Shown in pieces: positions 9,973 to 19,439 of a stretch of DNA of 64,000 nt. The notes under the pieces were generated by a model, which did not search any database, was not told the origin of the DNA, and worked only from the letters and a program-made list of their open reading frames with translations. Origin of the DNA: Desulfuromonadales bacterium (GTDB lineage Bacteria; Desulfobacterota; Desulfuromonadia; Desulfuromonadales; BM103); assembly GCA_014860225.1 (NCBI GenBank), contig JACZKE010000060.1, positions 248,001-312,000 on the forward strand. The letters are read 5' to 3'. Numbering within the stretch: the first letter of the stretch is position 1; each line of letters begins with the position of its first letter. A program made the position numbers and the translations under genes.

Positions 9973-10803
9973 ATGATCACTCTATTCACATCATGTAAGC
10001 CATTTATAGGCGCTGATAATGTTGCTCAAAGGAATGCAATAAAGAGTTGGAGATTGCTAAGGCCTAAGCCTGAGGTTATCATCGTTGGAGATGATTCCGG
10101 GGCTAAGGAGGTAGCAGAAGAATTCGGGTTGATCTACATAAGTGAGGTCAGAAGATATCGAAACCGCAATCCGTATGTTGACGATGTTTTCAAAAGAGCG
10201 TCTCAGGCTGCCTCGAATGATCTACTGTGTTATCTGAATTCAGACATTATCCTTATGAGCGACTACATGTCTGCCGTGAATGAAGTCAGGGTGTTAAATA
10301 AACAGTTTCTGATTATTGGAAAAAGATATGATCTTAATGTAGAAAATGAGTTGGATTTTGGGTCCCAATGGGAGGAACAGCTAACTGCCAGAGTTAAGTC
10401 AGAAGGCTGTCTTTATCCTCTCGCTGGTATAGATTATTTTGTCTTTCGTAAAGGGACATATGACGATATCCCCCCATACATTCTTGGAAATGTCAGATGG
10501 GATAACTGGATGGTCTATTCTGCTCGTTGTAAAAGAATGATGGTAGTTGATGCCACGGATCATGTGCGAGTAGTTCATCAGAACCATGAGTTGAATCATG
10601 CTCAAGGTGCGGATGAGGAGGAGATATCTACCGACGAAGCTGCTGTGTACAACTTTAATCTCTATGGTAAAGACTTGCCTCCTTTTTATCATGTAGATGC
10701 TACGCACAAGATTACTCTTAATGGGTTGAAGAGATCGATGGATAGGTCTTTTCTCGTGAGGTGTTTAACGACGTTGCCCATTCTTTTGAAAAACAAGTCA
10801 TGA
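9973..10803 (+). CDS. Glycosyltransferase-like protein (GT-A fold)
   Basis: MITLFTSCKPFIGADNVAQRNAIKSWRLLRPKPEVIIVGDDSGAKEVAEEFG...DLLCYLNSDIIL. Confidence 0.65.
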   Translation: MITLFTSCKPFIGADNVAQRNAIKSWRLLRPKPEVIIVGDDSGAKEVAEEFGLIYISEVRRYRNRNPYVDDVFKRASQAASNDLLCYLNSDIILMSDYMSAVNEVRVLNKQFLIIGKRYDLNVENELDFGSQWEEQLTARVKSEGCLYPLAGIDYFVFRKGTYDDIPPYILGNVRWDNWMVYSARCKRMMVVDATDHVRVVHQNHELNHAQGADEEEISTDEAAVYNFNLYGKDLPPFYHVDATHKITLNGLKRSMDRSFLVRCLTTLPILLKNKS

Positions 10804-10844
10804 TTTGGTGGCTAGTGAATAGTTTATAATGTTAGGTTCAAACC

Positions 10845-11684
10845 ATGTTAGAAAAAGGTAAAAGTCTAGTGTCGGTTATATTATGTAACTACAACTATGA
10901 CCAATATGTTGGTGATTCGATCAATAGTATTCTGAGACAAACGCACGAGAATTTACAGTTGGTAGTTGTTGATGACGGTTCTACCGACAACTCACGTGAG
11001 ATCATCAATACGTTTGTTGATAGCCGAATTGTAAAAATATTTCAGAAAAATTCAGGCCAAGCCGCAGCCTTCAATGCTGGATATGAAAGATGCACCGGTG
11101 AGTTTATAGGTTTTTTAGATAGTGATGATTTTTGGGATAATGACAAACTGTCTAGCGCACTACCTTTTTTCGACGATGAAAATATCTGCATGGTACAACA
11201 TAATTTAAGAGTGGTTGATAGGGGCTCTAACGACACTGGACGCTTACAAACAAAGGTCAAGCCAGGATTAACCGATGTTTTTAGTAAGTATTTTAGAAAA
11301 AATCACACTGGCTTCTTTGTGGCTACAAGTGGGATCGTCTGTCGTAAGTCCGTTCTTGATAAAATCTTTCCGTTGGATGTTGACTGGAAGATTTGCGCTG
11401 ATGTTGCCTTTACAAGAGCTCTACCTCTCTTTGGGAAAATCTATACAATATCTGAGACGTTAGGCAGTTACAGAATTCATGGTGAAAATAACTGGGTCAA
11501 TACACAGCAACAGAACCAATGGCTTATTAACCAGAGAAAGTATGTTGATTATACAAACCACTGTTTAAAGAAACATGGCTATCAGCAGCAGCTTGTTTTT
11601 GAGAAATCTGGTATGTATCGTAGAAATGTTTTAAAAAACAAAATTCCTGGGTTGAGATCGTTTTGTGATTTCTTGTTAAGATAA
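10845..11684 (+). CDS. Glycosyltransferase family 2
   Basis: VSVILCNYNYDQYVGDSINSILRQTHENLQLVVVDDGSTDNS...FLDSDDFW. Confidence 0.9.
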   Translation: MLEKGKSLVSVILCNYNYDQYVGDSINSILRQTHENLQLVVVDDGSTDNSREIINTFVDSRIVKIFQKNSGQAAAFNAGYERCTGEFIGFLDSDDFWDNDKLSSALPFFDDENICMVQHNLRVVDRGSNDTGRLQTKVKPGLTDVFSKYFRKNHTGFFVATSGIVCRKSVLDKIFPLDVDWKICADVAFTRALPLFGKIYTISETLGSYRIHGENNWVNTQQQNQWLINQRKYVDYTNHCLKKHGYQQQLVFEKSGMYRRNVLKNKIPGLRSFCDFLLR

Positions 11685-11707
11685 TAGATTATAACTAATT
11701 GGATTAA

Positions 11708-12685
11708 ATGTCTAAAATATCAATAATTATACGTTGCTACAATGAAGAAGAACATATCGGTCGACTTCTGTCCGGAGTCCTTCAGCAAACCGAAAAGGAT
11801 TCCGAGATCATCGTTGTCGATTCCGGTTCAACAGATGCCACACTGGCAATAGCATCCCGTTATCCAGTCAAGATCATCTCCATCAAGAAAGACGATTTCT
11901 CTTTTGGTTATTCCCTGAATGTCGGTTGTGAAGCATCGATAGGGAAGTTTCTAGTCATTGTCAGTGCCCATGTTTATCCTGTTCATCATGATTGGCTGGA
12001 AAAACTTTTGCAACCATTTGAGAACGATCGGATTGGGCTCGTGTATGGAAAACAACGGGGAAATGATACAACCAAATATTCTGAGCAAAAGGTCTTTGCC
12101 AAGTGGTTTCCTGATCAATCCAATTGCAACCAGGGAAATCCTTTCTGCAATAATGCCAATACGGCTGTTCGTAAGGATCTTTGGGAAAGATTCCGTTATG
12201 ATGAAAGTCTGACCGGTTTGGAAGACCTCGCCTTTGCCAAGCAACTGCTCGGTGCTGGATACAAGGTTGCATACCAGGCTGAATCGGAGGTCATACATGT
12301 CCACAACGAGACATGGAAATCTTTGTTCAACCGTTATCGTCGCGAAGCTATTGCTCTCAAGGAGATTCTACCGCAGGAGCGGTTCGGGCTGTTTGACTTT
12401 TATCACATGTACACGAAGAACGTGTTTGGTGATTGCTTCCTGGCAATGAAAGAAGGGGTTTTCTGGCGCAATGCCCGTTCAATACTGGTTTTTCGGTTAA
12501 TGCAGTTCTGGGGAACTTACCGTGGATACACTCAGCACGGAACAATTTCACGGCAACTTAAAGAAAAATTCTATTATCCGAGCGAGGTGAAAATTCTGAA
12601 GCGAAAGAAAAATGAGATTGTAACGGAACGTCCAGTTATAGACTACAGGGAACTGGAAGAGGCCCGGGTTGAAGAAGATAATTGA
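11708..12685 (+). CDS. Glycosyltransferase family 2 (rhamnosyltransferase-like)
   Basis: ISIIIRCYNEEEHIGRLLSGVLQQTEKDSEIIVVDSGSTDATLAIASRYPVKII. Confidence 0.9.
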   Translation: MSKISIIIRCYNEEEHIGRLLSGVLQQTEKDSEIIVVDSGSTDATLAIASRYPVKIISIKKDDFSFGYSLNVGCEASIGKFLVIVSAHVYPVHHDWLEKLLQPFENDRIGLVYGKQRGNDTTKYSEQKVFAKWFPDQSNCNQGNPFCNNANTAVRKDLWERFRYDESLTGLEDLAFAKQLLGAGYKVAYQAESEVIHVHNETWKSLFNRYRREAIALKEILPQERFGLFDFYHMYTKNVFGDCFLAMKEGVFWRNARSILVFRLMQFWGTYRGYTQHGTISRQLKEKFYYPSEVKILKRKKNEIVTERPVIDYRELEEARVEEDN

Positions 12686-13298
12686 TATTTCACTGCCTCT
12701 GATAGAAGAACTTCCTGTCTGGCCTGGTAGCCCCAAGTTTGAGCTTGTGCAAGTGTCGCGTCTGGGCTTTGATGGTTGCAATGAAACGCGGCTGAGCCTC
12801 GGCAGTCATACTGGAACACATATAGATGCGCCACGACACTTTGTTGAGAATGGCGCAACAGTCGATCAGCTCTCTCTAGAAGTTTTGGTCGGCGAGGCTT
12901 ATGTTGTCGAGTGTACTGCTACCCGGGAAATTTCAGCCGAGATACTGGAGAGGCTTACATTGCCTTCAAAAGTTGAGCGTTTGCTCTTCAAGACAGGGAA
13001 CTCAGATCTATGGTCTCTGGGGCAGAAAGCATTCTTTGAAGACTTTGCGGCGCTGACTCTCGATGGTGCCGAATGGCTGGTGCAAAAAGGTGTAACGCTT
13101 GTAGGAATCGATTACCTTTCCATACAACGTTTTCATGATTCGAACGCTACCCATGAAGTCCTTCTTGGCGCTGGCGTTGTTGTTCTTGAGGGGCTGAACC
13201 TTGCTGGCGTGACACAAGGTCTCTATGATCTTACCTGTTTGCCCCTGTATGTTGTAGGTGCGGAAGGCGCACCGGCCAGAGCCATCTTAAGCTATTGA
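12669..13298 (+). CDS. Cyclase family protein (kynurenine formamidase-like fold)
   Basis: ISLPLIEELPVWPGSP...HTGTHIDAPRHFVENGATVDQL; TTG start overlapping the upstream GT. Confidence 0.85.
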   Translation: MKKIIDISLPLIEELPVWPGSPKFELVQVSRLGFDGCNETRLSLGSHTGTHIDAPRHFVENGATVDQLSLEVLVGEAYVVECTATREISAEILERLTLPSKVERLLFKTGNSDLWSLGQKAFFEDFAALTLDGAEWLVQKGVTLVGIDYLSIQRFHDSNATHEVLLGAGVVVLEGLNLAGVTQGLYDLTCLPLYVVGAEGAPARAILSY

Positions 13299-13323
13299 GC
13301 AGCAACAGATCTCGGATAATCAA

Positions 13324-14007
13324 GTGAAAATTTCTGCAATTATACCGATGAGGCACAGCAGTGAACGAGTGCCGGGTAAGAACTACCGCATGTTTGCTGG
13401 TAAGCCGCTATTTCATCACGTGGTCGGGAGTTTTATGGCGTGTCCCGAGATCGATGAAGTAGTCATCGACACAGACAGCCAGATGATCATGGATGATGCG
13501 GCAAGCCATTTTCCAACTGCTAGAGTTCTGAAACGTCCTGAGCATCTCAGGGATGCGGCGATCCCAATGAATGCTGTTCTGCTGCACACCACAAAACAGA
13601 TTGTTGCTGATTTTTACTTACAATCCCACAGCACAAATCCCTTGCTTAGTTCGACGACCACCTCCTGTGCAATTCAGTGCTTCCTCAAAAACCTTGATAA
13701 ATTCGACTCGTTATTCTCTGTAAAACGTTTACAGACCCGACTGTGGGACGCGTCGGGACGACCTCTTAATCATAACCCTGACAAACTAATCCGCACTCAA
13801 GATCTGCCACCGGTTTTCGAGGAGAACTCTTGCATCTATATTTTCAGCAGGCAGACCTTGGAAAAAAGAGGGAACCGCATCGGTGAAAACCCATTGTTGT
13901 TCGAGATGGATTCGATTGAATCTTTGGATATTGATGAAGAGGTTGATTTCCAGATTGCTGAATTGCTTTTTCTGAACAGAGCTAATCTCAAGGTGAACGA
14001 AAAATGA
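13324..14007 (+). CDS. Acylneuraminate cytidylyltransferase family protein
   Basis: MKISAIIPMRHSSERVPGKNYRMFAGKPLFHHVVGSFMACPEIDEVVIDTDS. Confidence 0.88.
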   Translation: MKISAIIPMRHSSERVPGKNYRMFAGKPLFHHVVGSFMACPEIDEVVIDTDSQMIMDDAASHFPTARVLKRPEHLRDAAIPMNAVLLHTTKQIVADFYLQSHSTNPLLSSTTTSCAIQCFLKNLDKFDSLFSVKRLQTRLWDASGRPLNHNPDKLIRTQDLPPVFEENSCIYIFSRQTLEKRGNRIGENPLLFEMDSIESLDIDEEVDFQIAELLFLNRANLKVNEK

Positions 14008-14945
14008 AGTGGCAAATTCTTGTTTCTGCACCTTATCTGCAGCCACACATCGCTCAGTTCCGGTCTATATTTGAAGCAAATAGTGCTGAGATCATTCTGC
14101 CTGAAGTTCACGAAAGGCTTTCAGAAGAAGAACTCCTTGGCCTTATGGGAGAGATTGATGGTGTAGTTGCTGGGGATGATCGTTTTACCCGTAAAGTACT
14201 GGAAAAGGCGACTCCCCGCCTAAAAGTCATCTCAAAGTGGGGGACGGGGATTGATTCCTTCGATCAAGAGGCATGTCAGGATCTCGGTGTTGTCATCAGG
14301 AATACGCCTGACGCATTCACCGACCCCGTTGCTGATTCTGTAATGGGTTATATCCTTGCTTTCGCCAGACGACTTCCATGGATGAATCAGCAAATGAAGG
14401 CTGGAGTGTGGGACAAAATACCCGGAAGGGCTTTGAACGAATCGACCCTCGGAGTGATTGGGGTCGGCAAGATCGGAAAAGCAATTGTACGTCGTGCAAG
14501 ATCTTTTGACATGAGAGTCTTTGGTCATGATCTTGTCGAAATGCCAGAGTCGTTCATCAAGGAAACGGGGATTGAAATGGTTTCCAGGGAGAGGTTACTC
14601 AGCGAGGCTGATTTTATCACGGTGAACTGTGACCTCAATGCTACTAGTTTGCATCTTATTGGCGAAGAGGAGTTCAAGGCCATGAAACCTTCTGCTGTTA
14701 TCGTCAACCTTGCAAGAGGGCCCATTATTGAGGAGTCGGCTATGATTTCTGCTCTTCAGAGTAAAGAAATTGCCGGTGCTGCCCTCGATGTGTATGAAGA
14801 TGAGCCTCTACCGTTAGAAAGCCCATTTCTGAAGATGGATAATGTCTTGTTGGCACCGCACAACTCGAACAGCAGTCCTAAAGCCTGGGCAAGAGTACAT
14901 ATAAATACTCTGAAAAATCTTTTTGAAGTATTGGAAGGCCAATAA
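14004..14945 (+). CDS. D-isomer-specific 2-hydroxyacid dehydrogenase (phosphoglycerate dehydrogenase-like)
   Basis: GVIGVGKIGKAIVRRARSFDMRVFGHD...KPSAVIVNLARGPIIEE...GAALDVYEDEPLP. Confidence 0.9.
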   Translation: MKWQILVSAPYLQPHIAQFRSIFEANSAEIILPEVHERLSEEELLGLMGEIDGVVAGDDRFTRKVLEKATPRLKVISKWGTGIDSFDQEACQDLGVVIRNTPDAFTDPVADSVMGYILAFARRLPWMNQQMKAGVWDKIPGRALNESTLGVIGVGKIGKAIVRRARSFDMRVFGHDLVEMPESFIKETGIEMVSRERLLSEADFITVNCDLNATSLHLIGEEEFKAMKPSAVIVNLARGPIIEESAMISALQSKEIAGAALDVYEDEPLPLESPFLKMDNVLLAPHNSNSSPKAWARVHINTLKNLFEVLEGQ

Positions 14946-14946
14946 A

Positions 14947-15690
14947 ATGAAAACAGCAATAATTACTGGTGTGGCTGGTGGCATCGGTGCTGCAACCTCA
15001 GCGGTTTTCTTGCGTGAAGGCTGGCGGGTGATCGGGGTAGATAGAGAACAGGCAAAGGACTCCTGCTACAGTGATTTTATTGCTACGGACCTGGCCAATG
15101 TGACACAGCTTGACCAGGTTTTTGCCGAGGTGGCTCATAAAACAGACAGGCTTGACGCCTTGATCAACAATGCAGCGGTACAACTCTGTAAACCCCTAAT
15201 GGAGACGACCTCTGTCGAGTGGGATGAAGTTATGGCTGTCAATTTGCGGGCAGCCTTCCTGATGATGCAGTATTCTTATCCTTTACTGAGCGTGCGAGGC
15301 GGTTCAATCGTCAATGTTGGCTCAGTGCATGCTCGGGCCACTTCTGAAAACATAGCAGCATATGCCGCGAGCAAGGGCGGTTTGGAGTCTTTGACTCGCG
15401 CCGCGTCTCTTGAGTTTGCTGCAAGCGGCATTCGCGTTAATGGTGTACATCCTGGTGCGGTAAAAACGGATATGCTTAAAGCAGGTCTTAATCGTGGACA
15501 TTTGTCTGACGAGACATACGAAGTACAGCTGGAAAAACTTGGACAAAAACACCCTCTTGGCAGGGTCGGATCACCCAAGGAGATTGCTGAAACCATATTC
15601 TTTCTTGCTGATGGCCAAAGGTCGTCATTTATTACAGGTACTTTCTTGGTTTCTGATGGCGGCGCGTTAGGTCGTCTTTCGACTGAGTGA
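14947..15690 (+). CDS. SDR family oxidoreductase
   Basis: AIITGVAGGIGAATSAVF...NNAAV...YAASKGGLESLTRA...VHPGAVKTDM. Confidence 0.92.
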   Translation: MKTAIITGVAGGIGAATSAVFLREGWRVIGVDREQAKDSCYSDFIATDLANVTQLDQVFAEVAHKTDRLDALINNAAVQLCKPLMETTSVEWDEVMAVNLRAAFLMMQYSYPLLSVRGGSIVNVGSVHARATSENIAAYAASKGGLESLTRAASLEFAASGIRVNGVHPGAVKTDMLKAGLNRGHLSDETYEVQLEKLGQKHPLGRVGSPKEIAETIFFLADGQRSSFITGTFLVSDGGALGRLSTE

Positions 15691-15704
15691 ATGAACAAAC
15701 TACA

Positions 15705-16490
15705 ATGAATAGTAAGTACTTAGGGTATTATTTTGCCAATATCTTGCAGCTCCGATACAGTTTTGCCTATATCGAGTGGTTTTTGAAATATGCGAGGACC
15801 CTTAGAAAATTCAAAAACCTGCACCATGGAAAAGATTGCTTTATTCTCGGGAATGGGCCGTCCTTAAACAAAATCGATCTAGACCAACTTTCAGAGTATT
15901 ACACATTTGGCCTAAATAAGATTTTCTTGCTTTTCGACAAGGTAAACTACAGGCCAACTTATCATGTGGCAGTGAACCGATTAGTTATCGAACAAAGTAT
16001 AAAAGAGTTTGAAGCTTTACCTTGTACTTCTTTTCTGTCTTTTTTCCCAAGTCGCAACAAATTTAAAAATCTGGAGCATATTAATTTCATCCTGACCGGT
16101 GGTCCGAGCGTCTTTCGTAAGAATCTTGTCGGTCTGGTTGATGAGGGCTGGACAGTAACGTATGTCGCAATGCAGATCGCATATTATATGGGCTTTAAAA
16201 ATGTTTTTTTGGTTGGAGTAGATCATAATTTCATTGTGAGCGGCGCCCCAAACGAACCTCAGCTTTTTAAGGGGGATGATGTGAACCATTTTGACTCTAA
16301 TTATTTTAGTAATATGGAATGGCAGCCTCCGGATTTGCGGGGCTCCGAGAGTTCTTATCATTTGGCCAAACTTTGTTACGAGAAAAGTGGTCGAAACATC
16401 TTCGACGCCACGGTAGATGGAAAACTGCAGGTATTCCCAAAATTGTCATTTGAGAAAGCTCTGGTAACCTGCAAGAAGAGAAACGGCTAA
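15705..16490 (+). CDS. DUF115 / MptE-like protein, putative GT42-like glycosyltransferase (copy 2)
   Basis: KDCFILGNGPSLNKIDLDQLSEYYTFGLNKIFLL...TVTYVAMQIAYYMGFKNVFLVGVDHNFIVSGAPNE; clear paralog of 9185-9952. Confidence 0.75.
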   Translation: MNSKYLGYYFANILQLRYSFAYIEWFLKYARTLRKFKNLHHGKDCFILGNGPSLNKIDLDQLSEYYTFGLNKIFLLFDKVNYRPTYHVAVNRLVIEQSIKEFEALPCTSFLSFFPSRNKFKNLEHINFILTGGPSVFRKNLVGLVDEGWTVTYVAMQIAYYMGFKNVFLVGVDHNFIVSGAPNEPQLFKGDDVNHFDSNYFSNMEWQPPDLRGSESSYHLAKLCYEKSGRNIFDATVDGKLQVFPKLSFEKALVTCKKRNG

Positions 16491-16690
16491 TATGTATTCT
16501 TCTCATTTCGCAATCACCACCTCGATTAGGTTGCTGGCTGGATGTTGTGGTTAAATCGTTAGAGTCAGGACTCGCCGCCAAGTGGGCTCTGCAAGGGACA
16601 CTGTGCCCTTTATAAAGTATCTTCGTTGTTCTCCCGGTCTCTTTTTTCCTGATTTGAGTTTGCGTCGCCAAACCGATTGACGTCAAGTGT

Positions 16691-17704
16691 TTGGCCGACA
16701 TTTCAGGGAATGATGTTCATACTGCGATCATGAATCTTATAGGTCCATGTGCGCAGAAGAAGGAAGTCTTGTTAATGTTGGTACGAAAACAGTATTCATT
16801 GGAGAATGGTGAGGATTGCCCAGCTTGTCAGAAATCGGTTCGGCAGGTCGAGTACCTTTATCGCCGGGACGACTTTAAGGCAAAGCTTTTTAAATGCGAT
16901 GAGTGCAGTCTGCTGTTTGCTCGACCTGTCTTTATTGAAGAGCTCACCGAGCGACAGATGGACGGTGTGGATGATTCAGAAATGTTCGGAAGTCCCACAC
17001 TCAAGTCAATCTATACCAGTTGGTTCCTGAAGAAGGAGTTGCGGGAAGTAAGGAGAAAACTCAAGGTTGACAATCCTACTCTACTCGATATCGGTTGTGG
17101 GACCGGATGGACAACGGCATTCTGGAGGGACAACGGCTTTATTGCCCATGGCCTTGAACCTTCAATTACTCGGTCGACGCATGCAAGGGATCGGTATAGC
17201 CTGACAGTTTTCAATGATTACGTTGAGAATTATGAAGCGGAAAATCTTTACGACGTTATCCTTTTGCGTCATTCTCTGGAACATTTTGAAAGCCCTGTCG
17301 ATGTTTTAGGAAAGATTCACAAGCTCCTGGCTGATGATGGCCTGATTCTCCTGGTAGTACCGAATATTGATTGTCTGGGGAGGGTTATGTTCGGAACAGA
17401 TTGGTCTTGGGTTCTGCCATGGCACTGCAATTTCTTCAATCCAGAATCTATCCGAAATGTTTTGTATTATACTGGATTTTCAGATATCAATCTGTACCAA
17501 ACACCATCTCCTCTCTATTTTTTCGAGAGTTTGGACCGCAAGTTAAATATCCGACTTTTTACGGCACTGAAAAGGAAGTTTCGAGTGCCTCTCTTGCTAG
17601 CTTCGGCGCCCTTTGCATTGCTAGGATTGATGTTGGGTATGGGAGATAACATAACAGTTGTTGCTCGTAAAAAGCATTCACTGGAAACTGTTTCTTGTAA
17701 CTAG
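16691..17704 (+). CDS. Class I SAM-dependent methyltransferase with N-terminal zinc-ribbon-like motif (start uncertain; ATG at 16730 or 16775 region also possible)
   Basis: CPACQKSVRQVEYLYRRDDFKAKLFKCDECSLLFARP; TLLDIGCGTGWTTAFW; HSLEHFESPVDVLGKIHKLLADDGLILL. Confidence 0.85.
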   Translation: MADISGNDVHTAIMNLIGPCAQKKEVLLMLVRKQYSLENGEDCPACQKSVRQVEYLYRRDDFKAKLFKCDECSLLFARPVFIEELTERQMDGVDDSEMFGSPTLKSIYTSWFLKKELREVRRKLKVDNPTLLDIGCGTGWTTAFWRDNGFIAHGLEPSITRSTHARDRYSLTVFNDYVENYEAENLYDVILLRHSLEHFESPVDVLGKIHKLLADDGLILLVVPNIDCLGRVMFGTDWSWVLPWHCNFFNPESIRNVLYYTGFSDINLYQTPSPLYFFESLDRKLNIRLFTALKRKFRVPLLLASAPFALLGLMLGMGDNITVVARKKHSLETVSCN

Positions 17705-17874
17705 TCGTCCCTGAAAAATTCGATATATCGCCCTCAGGCGAGACTCGACTGTAACTGCAAATCTTGTTCAGGAAGACCCGCTATCGTCCTGACGGCCCAA
17801 TGGGGCCAGATGAACGGCATCAGCAATGCTTTGAGCAGTTCCAGCTCTTTGAAAATAAGCCAAAGAAACATGTA

Positions 17875-18918
17875 GGGTCAAATCTTTGATGTTGACAAAT
17901 CCAATCCTCCCAGGTAGAAGAGGGCATGGCCAGACCGTTACGTATTCAATATGCCGGTGCTGTTTATCATGTTATGTGTCGGGGAAACGACCGGCAGGAA
18001 ATTTTTCTTGATGATGAGGATCGTACTACATTTCTTCGTATCCTCTCCCGGTCTTTCAATATCTATTCGGTTAAGCTTCATGCCTATGTTCTGATGCCGA
18101 ACCATTTTCATTTGCTGGTGGAAACTCCTCTTGGCAATCTTGCCGAATTCATGCGTCAATTCAATATCACCTATACCAGCTACTTTAATCGCCAACACAA
18201 GCGTGTGGGGCATCTCTATCAGGGCAGGTACAAGAGCATCCTGGTCGAGAAAGCCTCTTATCTTGGTATGGCTTCTCGCTACATCCATTTAAATCCGATC
18301 AGGTCAAAATCATTGGAGCAGGTTTCTGCAACTGAAAAGTATGAAAGTCTCATCAAATACCCATGGAGCAGCCTCCCCGGTTATCTTGGCAAGGATAAGC
18401 AGCAAGTGATGGTGGATTATGCTCTGGTGTTGGCAGATTATGGAGGTCAGACCAAAAAAGGTTTGGATCTGTACCGAAAACAACTCCTTGCCGACATTGA
18501 GGATGGTCTAGATCTGAAAGACGAGGTTTTCGGTCAGAGCATACTTGGCAGTGATCGTTTCATCGAACTGATCAATAGTGAATTTCTTGAAGCCGGTCCG
18601 GTGCGGGAACAACCGGCGGCGCGGTCTTTAAGACAATATCAGCAGCAAGCAGTGATACTTGCTGCCATCGAAAGGGAGACTGGGCAGAACCTTGCGGCAC
18701 TGATAACAGGCAAGGGCGAACTGCGCCGGGTCGCGATGGATTTGCTCTACCGTTTTGGCGGACTCAAGGGGCCGGCAATCGGTGCGTTGTTCGGAATCGA
18801 TTACAGCGTTGTGAGTCAGGAGCGAAAACGGTTGCGCGAGCGGCTTGGTCGTGACCCTGAACTTGAGGGGCTGATGCAGAGATTGGAACGTGAATTGTCA
18901 ACAACAAAGATTTGACCC
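17875..18918 (+). mobile_element. RAYT/REPtron-like unit: Y1 transposase bounded by 24-bp inverted repeats
   Basis: GGGTCAAATCTTTGATGTTGACAA at 17875-17898; TTGTCAACAACAAAGATTTGACCC at 18895-18918 (reverse complement GGGTCAAATCTTTGTTGTTGACAA, one mismatch). Confidence 0.85.
17926..18915 (+). CDS. REP-associated tyrosine transposase (IS200-like Y1 TnpA_REP) with C-terminal HTH-like domain
   Basis: MARPLRIQYAGAVYHVMCRGNDRQEIFLDDEDR...HAYVLMPNHFHLLVETP...C-term ALFGIDYSVVSQERKRLRERL. Confidence 0.92.
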   Translation: MARPLRIQYAGAVYHVMCRGNDRQEIFLDDEDRTTFLRILSRSFNIYSVKLHAYVLMPNHFHLLVETPLGNLAEFMRQFNITYTSYFNRQHKRVGHLYQGRYKSILVEKASYLGMASRYIHLNPIRSKSLEQVSATEKYESLIKYPWSSLPGYLGKDKQQVMVDYALVLADYGGQTKKGLDLYRKQLLADIEDGLDLKDEVFGQSILGSDRFIELINSEFLEAGPVREQPAARSLRQYQQQAVILAAIERETGQNLAALITGKGELRRVAMDLLYRFGGLKGPAIGALFGIDYSVVSQERKRLRERLGRDPELEGLMQRLERELSTTKI

Positions 18919-18995
18919 TTGGGTTCCCTTGGGTCTTCAGCTTGACAAGACAAATACTCCGCCCTACAGTGTCAAGCGGGTTGCATTCAGAGTCG

Positions 18996-19439
18996 ATGGG
19001 TGAGGAAATGGAACAGCTGATGTCGGTCGAAAATGCCCTTGCTACTATAAAATCACTGCTTGCGCAAAATCCGTATGTGAAAGTTGCTTACCTTTTCGGC
19101 TCTTGTGCGCGGGGTGATGTTGGGCCTTTGAGTGATGTCGATATCGCGGTCTTGCTGGATGGCCGGATCTCCCCGTTTGAATTCCGCTTGCGACTGTCAG
19201 CGTCTCTAGCCCAGGCGTTGGGGTCGGAGAGTTTTGATCTGGTTACTCTTAATGATGCTCCATTGCTTTTAAAGTATGAAGTGGTTCGCGGCGGTCGGGT
19301 GATCAAGGAAGATAAAAAGAAACGCGTCACCTTTGAAACACGGGTCCTCAGCGAGTATCTTGACACGGCTTACTTGCGACGTACCCAACGAGCCTATCTT
19401 AAAGAGCAGTTGGCACAGGGAGGCGCTTTTGGTCAATAA
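18996..19439 (+). CDS. mntA: MntA-type nucleotidyltransferase antitoxin
   Basis: VKVAYLFGSCARGDVGPLSDVDIAVLLDG (GSxxRG..SDxD); followed by a HEPN gene. Confidence 0.85.
   Translation: MGEEMEQLMSVENALATIKSLLAQNPYVKVAYLFGSCARGDVGPLSDVDIAVLLDGRISPFEFRLRLSASLAQALGSESFDLVTLNDAPLLLKYEVVRGGRVIKEDKKKRVTFETRVLSEYLDTAYLRRTQRAYLKEQLAQGGAFGQ

Noticed and set aside
17734-17871. 45-aa minus-strand ORF MFLWLIFKELELLKALLMPFIWPHWAVRTIAGLPEQDLQLQSSLA left of the RAYT unit
   Set aside because: Could be a fragment of a degraded gene, but no family recognised and no support beyond an open frame.
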